This document shows positions 33,010-42,081 of a DNA stretch of 49,662 nucleotides, in pieces. Both the position numbers and the translations under genes were made by a program. Positions within the stretch are counted from its first letter, which is position 1; every line of letters starts with the position of its first letter. The notes under the pieces were generated by a model, which saw only the letters and a program-made list of their open reading frames with translations, searched no databases and was not told where the DNA came from. The stretch is taken from contig NZ_JAENRR010000035.1 of the NCBI RefSeq assembly GCF_016612505.1, positions 1 through 49,662 on the forward strand, given 5' to 3'. Source of the DNA: Carboxylicivirga marina. Its GTDB lineage: Bacteria; Bacteroidota; Bacteroidia; Bacteroidales; Marinilabiliaceae.

Positions 33010-35463
33010 TTATTTTCTAATGATGGCGTTAAGTTCTCTTTCGTAGTTGCTCATCATTTTATTCATAATCTTATCAATTTGCTTGTCATTAAGCGTTTTT
33101 GTTTCATCCTGAAGAATAAAACTAACGGCGTATGATTTTTTTCCTGCTCCTAGTTTTTCTCCTTCAAACACATCAAATAATGAAACGCGCTTAAGCAATT
33201 TCTTCTCAGTTTTATGGGCAATTTGTTTTACCTGTTCAAACTTCACATCTTGATTGATAACTAAAGCCAGATCTCGTTTTACTTCAGGGAACTTAGAGAT
33301 TTCAGTAAAAGTCACTTCTTTTTTGCCACTCTTTTTAAGAATGATGTCCCATTTAATTTCAGCAAAGTACACCGGGGTGTCAATATCAAATGCTTTGAGC
33401 AGCTTCCCATCAACCAAACCAAAGTCGATAACGGATTTATCACCTTGCACTAAACTTAATCCTTCAGCAAAAAGGTCCGATTTGGTTTCTTCTTCTTTAA
33501 AATCATTGAAAGACAAACCTAAACGAAGTAGTATGTTTTCCAATTGATTCTTCAAGTCATAAAAGCTAATTTTTTGCTCAGGAGTATTCCAGCTTAAAGT
33601 GGCTTTATTGCCGACCATGAAAAGAGACAGCTTCTGTTCCTCGTTATAATTGTTGAGGTCGCTTTTGTCGCCGCCAGCATTAAAATGATAGCTATTACCG
33701 AATTCAAAAAATTTCAAGTCGCTGTTTCGGCGATTGACATTGTGATTAATCGATTCTAAGCCACCAAATAACAATGTTTGACGCATGCCGTTTAAATCGT
33801 TGCTCAGTGGATTTGCTAATTCAACTACATCGTGGCGAGGATACGTTTGAGATGTTTCGTAGTAAGTCGCCTTTGTCAACGAGTTACACATGATTTCACT
33901 GAAACCCTGTGAAGTCAACTGGTTGGCAATTATGTTTTTTGATTTATGATCGTCCGGTTTTTGAGAGTAAACAATGGTGCTGTTTACTGTAGCTGGCATT
34001 TCAATGTTATTGTAACCATAAATGCGCAGGATTTCTTCAATGATATCTGCCTCACGTTGAACATCAACTCTGTAAGGAGGAACAGATAACTTTAGTTCTT
34101 CTTCTGTTTCGGCACTTATTACAATATCTAAAGCCTTTAAAATACTTTTAATTGTTTCTTTCGAAAGCTCTTTACCAATTAGACGAATAATGTTGTGGTA
34201 AGTAACATCAATTTCAAAGTTTTGAACCTTTTCAGGGTAAATGTCTGTAATCTCACTTGAAATGGTTCCACCAGCTACTTCTTTAATTAAAAGAGCCGCA
34301 CGCTTTAATGCATAAACGGTCATGTTAGGATCAACACCACGTTCAAAACGGAAACTTGCATCGGTGCTTAATGTATGGCGTTTGGCTGTTTTACGAACCC
34401 ATACCGGATTAAAATAAGCACTTTCAAGGAATACTTTAGTAGTTGTTTCACTTACACCACTTCTTATTCCACCGAAAACACCCGCAATACACATTCCTGT
34501 TTGTGAATTGCAAATCATCAAGTCATTATCTGATAATTCACGTTTCACTTCATCAAGTGTTTCAAACTCGGTTCCGTCATCAAGTGTTTTAACAATGACT
34601 TCATCACCTGTAATTTCATTACCATCAAAAGCATGTAGAGGTTGTCCGAGTTCGTGTAATACGAAATTAGTAACGTCGACAACATTATTAATAGGGTTTA
34701 AGCCAATTGCTTTTAAACGGTTTTGTAACCACTCCGGCGATTCTTTAATTGTTACATCACTTATCGTAACACCACAATAACGTGGGCAAGCTTCAGTATT
34801 TTCGACAGAAACTTTAACCGGATACATCGTGTTTTCAACTTTAAAATCATCAACTGAAGGTAACGTTAATTCCACATTGTCCTGATGTTGCTTCAAATAT
34901 GCAGCAAGATCGCGAGCAACGCCATAATGTGACGAACCATCTACTCGGTTAGGAGTAAGATCAATCTCAATGGCAATGTCATTTTCGATCTTAAAATAAT
35001 CTTTGGCTAATGTTCCGACGGTAACATCTGTTGGAAGCACCATAATGCCATCATGACTATTGCCAAGTCCAATTTCATCTTCGGCGCAAATCATTCCCAT
35101 TGATTGCTCACCTCTGATTTTAGATTTCTTTATGGTAAAGCTTTCATCGCCACTATACAATATTGTGCCTACGGTAGCAACAACAACTTTTTGACCAGCT
35201 GCAACATTAGGTGCACCACAAACAATTGGTAACGGTTCTTCACCACCTATATTGACAGTTGTCACACTTAATTTATCAGCATTAGCATGCTTTTCACAAG
35301 TTAAAACCTCACCAATCACCAGGCCTTCTAGTCCACCTTTAATTGATTGTATTTCTTCCATGCCACCAACTTCTAGTCCGATGTCGGTCAGTATTTCTGA
35401 TACTTTTGCTGGTTCTAAATCAATGTTAAGATAGTTTTTAAGCCAGTTGTATGAAATATTCAT
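33010..35463 (-). CDS. pheT: phenylalanine-tRNA ligase beta subunit
   Basis: An 817-residue subunit of the alpha2-beta2 enzyme that charges tRNA-Phe. In order: N-terminal start MNISYNWLKNYL, an EMAP/OB-type tRNA-binding domain (about 40-150), B3/B4 editing domain (about 210-390), B5 (about 405-475), a catalytic-like core and a C-terminal anticodon-binding FDX-ACB domain (about 725-817) with FPEVKRDLAL. Length is typical of Bacteroidota. pheS is not adjacent in the window. Its promoter region overlaps the region upstream of surE, from which it diverges. Confidence 0.96.
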   Translation of the reverse strand: MNISYNWLKNYLNIDLEPAKVSEILTDIGLEVGGMEEIQSIKGGLEGLVIGEVLTCEKHANADKLSVTTVNIGGEEPLPIVCGAPNVAAGQKVVVATVGTILYSGDESFTIKKSKIRGEQSMGMICAEDEIGLGNSHDGIMVLPTDVTVGTLAKDYFKIENDIAIEIDLTPNRVDGSSHYGVARDLAAYLKQHQDNVELTLPSVDDFKVENTMYPVKVSVENTEACPRYCGVTISDVTIKESPEWLQNRLKAIGLNPINNVVDVTNFVLHELGQPLHAFDGNEITGDEVIVKTLDDGTEFETLDEVKRELSDNDLMICNSQTGMCIAGVFGGIRSGVSETTTKVFLESAYFNPVWVRKTAKRHTLSTDASFRFERGVDPNMTVYALKRAALLIKEVAGGTISSEITDIYPEKVQNFEIDVTYHNIIRLIGKELSKETIKSILKALDIVISAETEEELKLSVPPYRVDVQREADIIEEILRIYGYNNIEMPATVNSTIVYSQKPDDHKSKNIIANQLTSQGFSEIMCNSLTKATYYETSQTYPRHDVVELANPLSNDLNGMRQTLLFGGLESINHNVNRRNSDLKFFEFGNSYHFNAGGDKSDLNNYNEEQKLSLFMVGNKATLSWNTPEQKISFYDLKNQLENILLRLGLSFNDFKEEETKSDLFAEGLSLVQGDKSVIDFGLVDGKLLKAFDIDTPVYFAEIKWDIILKKSGKKEVTFTEISKFPEVKRDLALVINQDVKFEQVKQIAHKTEKKLLKRVSLFDVFEGEKLGAGKKSYAVSFILQDETKTLNDKQIDKIMNKMMSNYERELNAIIRK

Positions 35464-35538
35464 TCGTCTAAAATCATTATAAGTTGAACATCAATTTGAT
35501 GCGATATCAATCGCATACCATCTTTCAAAAAGAGCAAA

Positions 35539-35546
35539 CAAAAGTA
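35539..35546 (-). promoter_or_regulatory. -7 promoter box for pheT
   Basis: TACTTTTG on the minus strand, about 76 bp before the pheT ATG; fits TAnnTTTG, with a T-rich near-match to TTTG about 20 bp further upstream. Confidence 0.4.
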
Positions 35547-35647
35547 GTTAATTAGATTTCGAATAACGAAAAAAATGAACTTTGATTTCAGTAATATCTT
35601 AGCTTTAAGTACAAAGTAACTATTTGTGGTAATATTAAAATTGTGGT

Positions 35648-35679
35648 TTTGTCGCTTAGGATGTGAATACATATCTTTG
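35648..35679 (+). promoter_or_regulatory. promoter of the surE-lpxB-gld block
   Basis: TTTG at 35648-35651, a 20-bp spacer and TATCTTTG at 35672-35679: the best two-part Bacteroidota promoter in the window. The distance to the ATG at 35688 is only 8 bp, which favours the next in-frame ATG at 35700 as the true surE start. Confidence 0.6.
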
Positions 35680-35687
35680 AACTTAAT

Positions 35688-36482
35688 ATGGATTCGAAAA
35701 TGAAAAAAGAAAACAATTCAAGGCCTTTAATTCTGGTGACGAATGATGATGGTATTAAAGCAGGAGGATTAGAGTTTTTGGTGAAGGTTTTAAAGCAGTT
35801 TGGAGATGTGGTGATAGTGGCGCCTAACGAATCATACTCTGGTATGTCGCATGCCATTACTGTAAAAACACCATTGTATGCTAAATTGGTAAAAGAAAAG
35901 GGGGGGGTGAAGCTTTATAAGGTAACTGGCACTCCGGTTGACTGCGTGAAATTGGCTATTAATGTATTGTTAGATCGTAAGCCAGACCTATTGGTTTCAG
36001 GAATCAATCACGGAACCAACTCCAGTATTAGCTTGCATTATTCAGGTACTGTTGGTGCGGCACGCGAAGGTGCGCTTAACCAAATACCTTCCATTGGATT
36101 TTCCTTGTTAAACTATCGACATGATGCCGATTTTACAGAGGCAAGCCGAATCGCGGAACATGTTGTTAAGGTGGTTATCAACGATAAATTGCCGTCTGGT
36201 ACATTTTTAAATGTAAATATTCCGGATTGTGATCCTGTAAAAGGAGCACGTGTAGCCCGCCAAAGCAAGGGTAAATGGGTAGAAGAATTTGTTGAGAGAG
36301 AGGATCCTCGCGGCCGAAAATATTACTGGTTAACAGGTCATTTCGAAAATATGGAAACAGAAGCAAAAGATACCGATGAGTATTACCTCAATAAAGGTTA
36401 TGCAGCCATTGTGCCTTGCCAATTGGATGCTACAAATTTTAATCTTTTGCCTTATATGAAAGAACAAAATTATGAATTGTAA
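35688..36482 (+). CDS. surE: 5'/3'-nucleotidase SurE
   Basis: A 264-residue nucleoside-monophosphate phosphatase. The metal site is TNDDGI with Asp20 and Asp21; a serine in NESYSGMSHAIT (near 46-57) and the SGINHGTN loop (near 104) complete it. The start could be 35688 or the ATG at 35700, which fits the promoter spacing better. The last 11 bp overlap the next small gene, implying coupling. First gene of the surE-lpxB block. Confidence 0.93.
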   Translation: MDSKMKKENNSRPLILVTNDDGIKAGGLEFLVKVLKQFGDVVIVAPNESYSGMSHAITVKTPLYAKLVKEKGGVKLYKVTGTPVDCVKLAINVLLDRKPDLLVSGINHGTNSSISLHYSGTVGAAREGALNQIPSIGFSLLNYRHDADFTEASRIAEHVVKVVINDKLPSGTFLNVNIPDCDPVKGARVARQSKGKWVEEFVEREDPRGRKYYWLTGHFENMETEAKDTDEYYLNKGYAAIVPCQLDATNFNLLPYMKEQNYEL

Positions 36483-36768
36483 ATGCAATAAGCTCTATAT
36501 AGGGCTGTTAATTGGGTTGGTTTTACCAATCATTATGTCTTTTGTCCTTTTTTATTTTTTATATAAAGGTGATTTGGAATACTGGCCATTTGTTATGCAG
36601 ATGATTAATATGGGTAGTATTGGCAAGTTATTAAGTATTAGTGTGCTGCCTAATTTAATAGTTTTTTTAATTGCCATTAATAAGGAGCGCCTGTTGGCAG
36701 CCCGAGGGCTGGTGACTTCGACGATATTATATGCATTGGTAGTGATTGCATTTCGTTTTCTAATTTGA
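36472..36768 (+). CDS. small membrane protein between surE and lpxB
   Basis: A 98-residue protein with three predicted membrane helices (about 9-30, 49-66 and 78-96). It overlaps the end of surE by 11 bp and lpxB follows 12 bp after its stop. I do not know a function. The gene order suggests a link with lipid A or envelope work, but that rests on position only. Confidence 0.7.
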   Translation: MNCKCNKLYIGLLIGLVLPIIMSFVLFYFLYKGDLEYWPFVMQMINMGSIGKLLSISVLPNLIVFLIAINKERLLAARGLVTSTILYALVVIAFRFLI

Positions 36769-36780
36769 TAAAGAACAATT

Positions 36781-37920
36781 ATGCGTTATTATATAATTGC
36801 TGGTGAGGCTTCGGGCGATCTACACGCTTCCAACCTGATGAAGGCTTTTAAAGAACAGGATACTGAAGCTGAATTTCGTTATTGGGGCGGTGATTTAATG
36901 AAGGAGCAGGGAGGAACCTTGGTCCGTCATTATAAAGATACTGCTGTAATGGGGCTTTGGGATGTTTTAATGAATTTAAATTCAATTAAAAAAAACTTTA
37001 AGCTTTGTGAAGATGACCTATTAGCTTACAAGCCCGATGTTTTGGTTTTGGTAGATTATGCAGGGTTTAATCTGCGGATGGCCAAGTTTGCTCACGAGCA
37101 TAATATCTTGGTTTACTATTATATCTCACCAAAGATATGGGCCTGGAATCAGAAGCGTGTAAAGAAAATTAAAGCCACAGTTGATCGGATGTTTACCATC
37201 TTGCCTTTCGAAACGAAGTTTTTCGAAGAGCATGGCGTTGAAGTTCAATACAGCGGTAATCCTGTTTTAGATGCCATTGATAATCGCAATCATAAAGATG
37301 AGTCCTTTAAAGATTTTGTCGAACGAAATCAACTTGATGGGAGACCCAAAGTGGCTTTGTTAGCAGGAAGTCGAAAGGGGGAAATATCGCATAACCTTCC
37401 TGATATGCTTGAAATGGTTGATAGGTATCCTGATTATCAATTTGTGATTGCAGGGGCACCTTCATTTACGATAGATGAATATAAGCCATATATAAAAGAG
37501 AAAAATGTAGCTGTTGTTTCGGGCCAAACCTATGAGCTGCTCCAGCAATCACGTGCTGCTTTAGTAACGTCTGGTACCGCCACTTTAGAAACTGCCTTGT
37601 TAAACTGTCCACAGGTAGTGTGTTATAAAATGTGGGGAGGTGCTTTTACTGATTTTATTGCTAAGAAAATCATTATTAAGGTGCCGTATATTTCATTGGT
37701 TAACCTGGTACTTGATAAAGAAGCTGTTTTGGAGTTATTTCAAAAGGATTTTACAATTGATAAACTAGACGCTGAGTTGAGCCAGATAATTGAGGATGGA
37801 GAGCGAAGAAGTGAAATGCTTTCAGATTATGAAGAACTACATAAGCGAATGGGAGGTGCTGGGTCAAGTGCTCGCACGGCAAAGCTAATGTTGGATTCTT
37901 TAAAAAATGATATGAAATAA
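36781..37920 (+). CDS. lpxB: lipid-A-disaccharide synthase
   Basis: A 379-residue GT19 glycosyltransferase that joins UDP-2,3-diacylglucosamine and lipid X to give the lipid A disaccharide on the inner membrane. The start IIAGEASGDLHASNLM, the VDYAGFNLR and SPKIWAW motifs, the NPVLD stretch and the later SGTATLE are all typical. It shows an outer-membrane, lipid A-bearing bacterium. It sits between the small membrane gene and gldF with short gaps. Confidence 0.95.
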   Translation: MRYYIIAGEASGDLHASNLMKAFKEQDTEAEFRYWGGDLMKEQGGTLVRHYKDTAVMGLWDVLMNLNSIKKNFKLCEDDLLAYKPDVLVLVDYAGFNLRMAKFAHEHNILVYYYISPKIWAWNQKRVKKIKATVDRMFTILPFETKFFEEHGVEVQYSGNPVLDAIDNRNHKDESFKDFVERNQLDGRPKVALLAGSRKGEISHNLPDMLEMVDRYPDYQFVIAGAPSFTIDEYKPYIKEKNVAVVSGQTYELLQQSRAALVTSGTATLETALLNCPQVVCYKMWGGAFTDFIAKKIIIKVPYISLVNLVLDKEAVLELFQKDFTIDKLDAELSQIIEDGERRSEMLSDYEELHKRMGGAGSSARTAKLMLDSLKNDMK

Positions 37921-37931
37921 ATTAAGTAATT

Positions 37932-38663
37932 ATGGTCGCTATCTTTAAGCGTGAATTAGCTTCATTTTTTAGTTCGATAACCGGGGCATTGGTTGTTTCG
38001 GTTTTTCTATTGCTTACCGGCTTGTTTTTGTGGGTGGTGCCCAATGATTTGAATATTTTATATGGAGGTTATGCCACCTTGGAATCGCTTTTTTACATTG
38101 CCCCTTGGGTGTATTTATTTCTTGTGCCTGCTGTTACTATGCGTTTATTTGCCGATGAAAAGCGATTAGGAACGCTTGATGTTCTATTAACACGCCCCGT
38201 TTCAGAACTACAAATCATTACCGGTAAATTCCTAGCTGGTTTGGCGGTCGTACTAATTAGTTTGTTGCCAACGCTTATTTATGTGTACAGTGTTTATCAG
38301 CTTGGCAATCCAGTTGGTAATCTCGATATGGGCGGAACATGGGGGTCTTATTTAGGGTTGTTATTCTTATCGGCCGTCTATGTTGCTATTGGTGTTTTTA
38401 CTTCATCGCTTACTGATAATCAAATTGTAGCTTTTGTATTGGCTGTTTTGGTATCGTTTATGTTCTTTGCCGGATTTGATTCAATTGCTGAAATTCCTGG
38501 TTTGGGAGCATTTCGTGAGAGTATCACCTATATTGGTATTGATAGTCATTACCGCTCATTAAGTCGTGGTGTAATAGATTCACGAGATATTATTCATTTG
38601 TCTTCATTGGTGTTTTTCTTTTTGTTTCTTACAAAGCTTGTCTTGCAACGCAATAAACGATAA
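37932..38663 (+). CDS. gldF: gliding-associated ABC transporter permease GldF
   Basis: A 243-residue membrane protein with six helices, matching ABC-2 permeases of the GldF type. The start reads IFKRELASFFSSITGALV, and EKRLGTLDVLLTRPVSE at about 77-93 is the cytosolic motif that contacts the ATPase. It forms a complex with GldG; the ATPase GldA is not in the window. Many non-gliding Bacteroidota keep the pair, so motility cannot be inferred. It starts 11 bp after lpxB and 17 bp before gldG. Confidence 0.9.
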   Translation: MVAIFKRELASFFSSITGALVVSVFLLLTGLFLWVVPNDLNILYGGYATLESLFYIAPWVYLFLVPAVTMRLFADEKRLGTLDVLLTRPVSELQIITGKFLAGLAVVLISLLPTLIYVYSVYQLGNPVGNLDMGGTWGSYLGLLFLSAVYVAIGVFTSSLTDNQIVAFVLAVLVSFMFFAGFDSIAEIPGLGAFRESITYIGIDSHYRSLSRGVIDSRDIIHLSSLVFFFLFLTKLVLQRNKR

Positions 38664-38680
38664 TTATCAGTCAGAATATC

Positions 38681-40375
38681 ATGAGTATAGGTTTAAAACA
38701 TTCCAATAAAATTATAAAACTGGCAGTTGTAATTCTCGGATTAATAGCTCTTGCCTGGTTGAGTCAAAGAGTCTTTTTTCGCGTTGATTTAACGAGCGAG
38801 AAGAGATATACACTAACCACTACCTCACGTGAATTTATGAATGACTTGTCGTCAGAGCTGTATGTGAAAGTTTATTTAGAAGGAGAGCTGAATAGCGGTT
38901 TTAGGCGATTGTCAAATGCTTCGCGAGAGATGCTTGAGGAATTCAAGAGCGAAGCCGGGCGATCGATGCATTTTGAGTTTGTAAATTTTGAGGAGCAATC
39001 ATCAGAAGACAAAAAAAGCTTAATTGAAGAGTTAGCTGAGTTTGGTTTTGAACCACAAAGTGTTTTTGAGAATGCTGAAGATGGGCTACAGATTCAATCA
39101 TATGTTTTTCCATACGCTCTAGTGTACTACAAAGAACGGATAGTTGGGGTGAATTTACTGGATAATTTACCTTCGCGAAGTGGTGCCGAAAACCTGAATA
39201 CATCCATCGAAAGTTTGGAGTATAAATTTACAAGTGCTTTTCGTAAGCTAATCTCAGAAGAAAAAAGCAAAATCGCGTTTTTGGAAGGACATGGTGAGCT
39301 AGATGAATTGGATGTGATTGAAGCAACAGATGCTTTGTCAGCCTATTACCAGGTTGATAGGGGGCAGATTGGGAATGATGCATCTGTTTTGAATGCTTAT
39401 AAAGCCATTATTATAGCTAAACCTTCAAAGCCATTTTCTGAAAAGGATAAATTTGTTTTGGATCAATATTTAATGAATGGCGGTCGCTTATTGTACCTGA
39501 TTGATGCTGTTAATGTGACCTTAGATAGTTTACGTCAATCGCCGCAAACATTGGGTTTGTACAATGACGTCAACCTGGATGATCAACTTTTCAGGTATGG
39601 TGTGCGTGTTAATCCGGTATTAATTGAAGATATTCAGGCCGGACGTATTTTAATGAATGCCAATCCGCAGGGGCAAACACAGTTGGTGCCAGTTCCTTGG
39701 TTGTATAGTCCACTTTTGGGAGCTTCTCAGAATCATCCGATTACACGAAATATTAATTTGGTGCGAGGTGGCTTTGCCGGAACCATCGATACGGTTGGCA
39801 ATAATTTAAATATTTCACGTCATATATTATTGCGCTCGTCACAATACACAAAGCTTAACAAAACGCCTGTGTTTATAAGTATGGCCGACGTTAATAAGCA
39901 GCCAAAACAACAAGAGTTTAATGCGCCTTATCAAACAGTCGCAGTTGTTCAGGAAGGTAAGTTTCCTTCTGTTTTTAAGAACAGGAATATTCCTGAAGGA
40001 CTGTCAGGTGTAGGTGATATTAGAACTGAAAGTCGTGTGACGCGAATGATGGTGGTAGCTGATGGTGACATTATTCGTAATGATGTACGCTTTAAACAAA
40101 GTAATCCTAAAATTGAACGCTTAGGCTACGATGAGGGTTCGGGGCAAATGTTTGGTAACAAGGATTTTATTGTTAATGCCGTTAATTATTTATGTGATGA
40201 AGATGGTTGGATGCAACTACGAGGGCGTCATTTAACACTGCGCCTGCTCGATAAACAAAAACTTTCTGAAGGTACATCCTGGTTAAAATGGCTAAATGTT
40301 GTTTTGCCAATACTACTCGTGTGTTTAGGGAGTGTCTTATTCATTTATATTCGATACCGAAGATTTGGGAAATAG
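38681..40375 (+). CDS. gldG: gliding-associated ABC transporter protein GldG
   Basis: A 564-residue protein with a membrane helix near 12-30, a large periplasmic part and a C-terminal helix (about 538-557). The start contains RVDLTSEKRYTLT, the signature of the GldG/ABC_transp_aux family, and FLEGHGELDELD near 200 is a second family motif. It works with GldF. It is the last gene before a roughly 200-bp gap and dnaN. Confidence 0.92.
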   Translation: MSIGLKHSNKIIKLAVVILGLIALAWLSQRVFFRVDLTSEKRYTLTTTSREFMNDLSSELYVKVYLEGELNSGFRRLSNASREMLEEFKSEAGRSMHFEFVNFEEQSSEDKKSLIEELAEFGFEPQSVFENAEDGLQIQSYVFPYALVYYKERIVGVNLLDNLPSRSGAENLNTSIESLEYKFTSAFRKLISEEKSKIAFLEGHGELDELDVIEATDALSAYYQVDRGQIGNDASVLNAYKAIIIAKPSKPFSEKDKFVLDQYLMNGGRLLYLIDAVNVTLDSLRQSPQTLGLYNDVNLDDQLFRYGVRVNPVLIEDIQAGRILMNANPQGQTQLVPVPWLYSPLLGASQNHPITRNINLVRGGFAGTIDTVGNNLNISRHILLRSSQYTKLNKTPVFISMADVNKQPKQQEFNAPYQTVAVVQEGKFPSVFKNRNIPEGLSGVGDIRTESRVTRMMVVADGDIIRNDVRFKQSNPKIERLGYDEGSGQMFGNKDFIVNAVNYLCDEDGWMQLRGRHLTLRLLDKQKLSEGTSWLKWLNVVLPILLVCLGSVLFIYIRYRRFGK

Positions 40376-40547
40376 CTTAAGGTCGTTCATTTATTCGTTT
40401 TTAAGTGAGTCGCATAAGATGTTAGTAACTCGTAATAAATAGGGGTATTATCGATTTTGTCAAGGCGCGTTTTTTCGTATCTTGCAACATGTGCTTTTGT
40501 TCTTAATTAAAGAAAATGTAAAAGCGCGTAATTAGCTGTTTTTTTGA

Positions 40548-40555
40548 TATATTTG
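40548..40555 (+). promoter_or_regulatory. -7 promoter box for dnaN
   Basis: TATATTTG, 26 bp before the dnaN ATG; perfect match to TAnnTTTG. No DnaA-box cluster was seen in the 200-bp gap, so no origin is proposed. Confidence 0.5.
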
Positions 40556-40581
40556 ATAAAAACTAATAACTGTAAGAATTT

Positions 40582-41709
40582 ATGAAATTTGTAGTTTCCA
40601 GTACAGAATTACTATCGCATCTACAAGCCATCAGTCGCGTGATTAGTAATAAAAGTACATTGCCAATTCTCGATAACTTTTTATTCGATTTAAAAGACAA
40701 TAAACTTGTATTGACGGCTTCTGACCTTGAAGTAACGATGGTTACCTCTTTGGAAATAGATAATTCGGATGGAGAGGGGATTATTGCTTTACCATCTCGT
40801 ATTCTATTGGAAACTTTGAAAAAATTTCCTGAGCAGCCTTTAAATTTCGATATTAACATGGAGTCATTTGGTGTTAATATTGTTACTGAGAAAGGTAAGT
40901 TCAGTATTGTAGGACAAAATGGTGCTGATTTCCCTGAACTACCTCAGTTGGATGCCGATAAGAGCTCAACTTTACAAATTGGTATTGATTTACTCGAGGT
41001 TGGTATTAATAAAACTCTTTTTGCTACTGCTGACGATGAATTACGACCGGTAATGAATGGGATCTTAGTTGAATTATCACCCGATAATATGACCTTTGTA
41101 GCTTCTGATTCTCACAAGTTGGTGCGCTATCGTCGATTAGATGCTAAAACTGAATTCTCGGCTTCGTTTATTTTACCAAAGAAACCTGCAGGACTTCTTA
41201 AAAATGTATTGCCAAAAGAAAGTGGTGAGGTCGCCATCGAATTTGATGATAAGAATGCCTTTTTTACATTACCAAATTACAAGTTGGTTTGTCGTTTGGT
41301 TGAAGGAAATTATCCTAGTTATAATGCAGTTATCCCACAGGATAATCCTTATAAAGTAATCATTGACAGAAGTGAATTTCACAATACTTTGGGTCGTGTG
41401 TCAATCTTCTCAAACCAGGCAAGTAATCTGGTGAAGCTAAAAATGACATCGGGTGAAATGGTTGTTTCTGCACAGGATATCGATTTTAGTATTTCTGCTC
41501 ACGAGCGCTTGAGTTGTCAGTATGAAGGCGATGAAATGGAAATTGGATTCAAATCAGGTTTCCTGGCTGATATTCTGGATAATTTAAATTCTACTGATGT
41601 AATTTTAGAATTATCAGATCCATCACGTGCAGGTATTTTATTGCCATTTGAAAATGGTGAAAATGAAGAAGAACTAATGCTTCTGATGCCGATGATGATT
41701 AACGTATAA
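40582..41709 (+). CDS. dnaN: DNA polymerase III beta subunit (sliding clamp)
   Basis: A 375-residue protein made of three similar clamp domains of about 125 residues. The start MKFVVSSTELLSHLQAISRV and the central RPVMNGILVE (about 156-165) are diagnostic; the C-terminus ends in LMPMMINV, as in other Bacteroidota clamps. It forms a dimeric ring that holds the polymerase on DNA. It has its own promoter box and terminator and is not next to dnaA here. Confidence 0.96.
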   Translation: MKFVVSSTELLSHLQAISRVISNKSTLPILDNFLFDLKDNKLVLTASDLEVTMVTSLEIDNSDGEGIIALPSRILLETLKKFPEQPLNFDINMESFGVNIVTEKGKFSIVGQNGADFPELPQLDADKSSTLQIGIDLLEVGINKTLFATADDELRPVMNGILVELSPDNMTFVASDSHKLVRYRRLDAKTEFSASFILPKKPAGLLKNVLPKESGEVAIEFDDKNAFFTLPNYKLVCRLVEGNYPSYNAVIPQDNPYKVIIDRSEFHNTLGRVSIFSNQASNLVKLKMTSGEMVVSAQDIDFSISAHERLSCQYEGDEMEIGFKSGFLADILDNLNSTDVILELSDPSRAGILLPFENGENEEELMLLMPMMINV

Positions 41710-41731
41710 AATTGTTTGTACTTTTATATTG

Positions 41732-41768
41732 GGCCACTGCTTTTATTGAGTAGTGGCCTTTTTTATTT
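41732..41768 (+). terminator. terminator after dnaN
   Basis: Stem GGCCACT/AGTGGCC with a 13-nt loop and T6, 22 bp past the stop. Confidence 0.8.
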
Positions 41769-41857
41769 TAAGTATGAGTGGTCCGATAATTGTTAACGAG
41801 TGAAAAAGCTATATTCAGACTTGTTAGGAGCAGGAAATTCGCTTGTAAAAGCAAATA

Positions 41858-41982
41858 TACCACCCCGCCTGTCGTCACCCTCCTAAAATTCAGAGCCTGT
41901 CCCGACTTTGTCGGGAAGGGGACGGGATTGCATCACTCTCCTTCTTTTGAAGGAGGAGTACCATAAAGTGGGGAGGTGGTTA
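41858..41982. repeat. dispersed inverted-repeat element, about 125 bp
   Basis: The ends TACCACCCC and GGGGAGGTGGTTA are near-complementary. Two further hairpins lie inside: CCCGAC/GTCGGG at 41901-41915 and CTCCTTC/GAAGGAG at 41938-41955. The layout resembles the CCACCCC...GGGGTGG elements I recall from Bacteroidota intergenic regions. No coding content. The remaining bases of the 372-bp gap between dnaN and mnmA hold the terminator and the mnmA promoter box. Confidence 0.7.
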
Positions 41983-42042
41983 TAATGGATAAGAGCGATT
42001 TGCCTATTGTTATGAGGAGTGATTAAACTCAATAAAAAAACG

Positions 42043-42050
42043 TATTTTTG
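42043..42050 (+). promoter_or_regulatory. -7 promoter box for mnmA
   Basis: TATTTTTG, 31 bp before the mnmA ATG. A purine-rich AAGGAG at about 42068-42073 is one of few Shine-Dalgarno-like sites in the window. Confidence 0.5.
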
Positions 42051-42081
42051 TGCGCTATTTGGCAAATAAGGAGATTTTAAC

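Noticed and set aside
40376-40581. Replication origin next to dnaN.
   Set aside because: No dnaA gene, no cluster of DnaA boxes and no AT-rich repeats; only a promoter box is seen.
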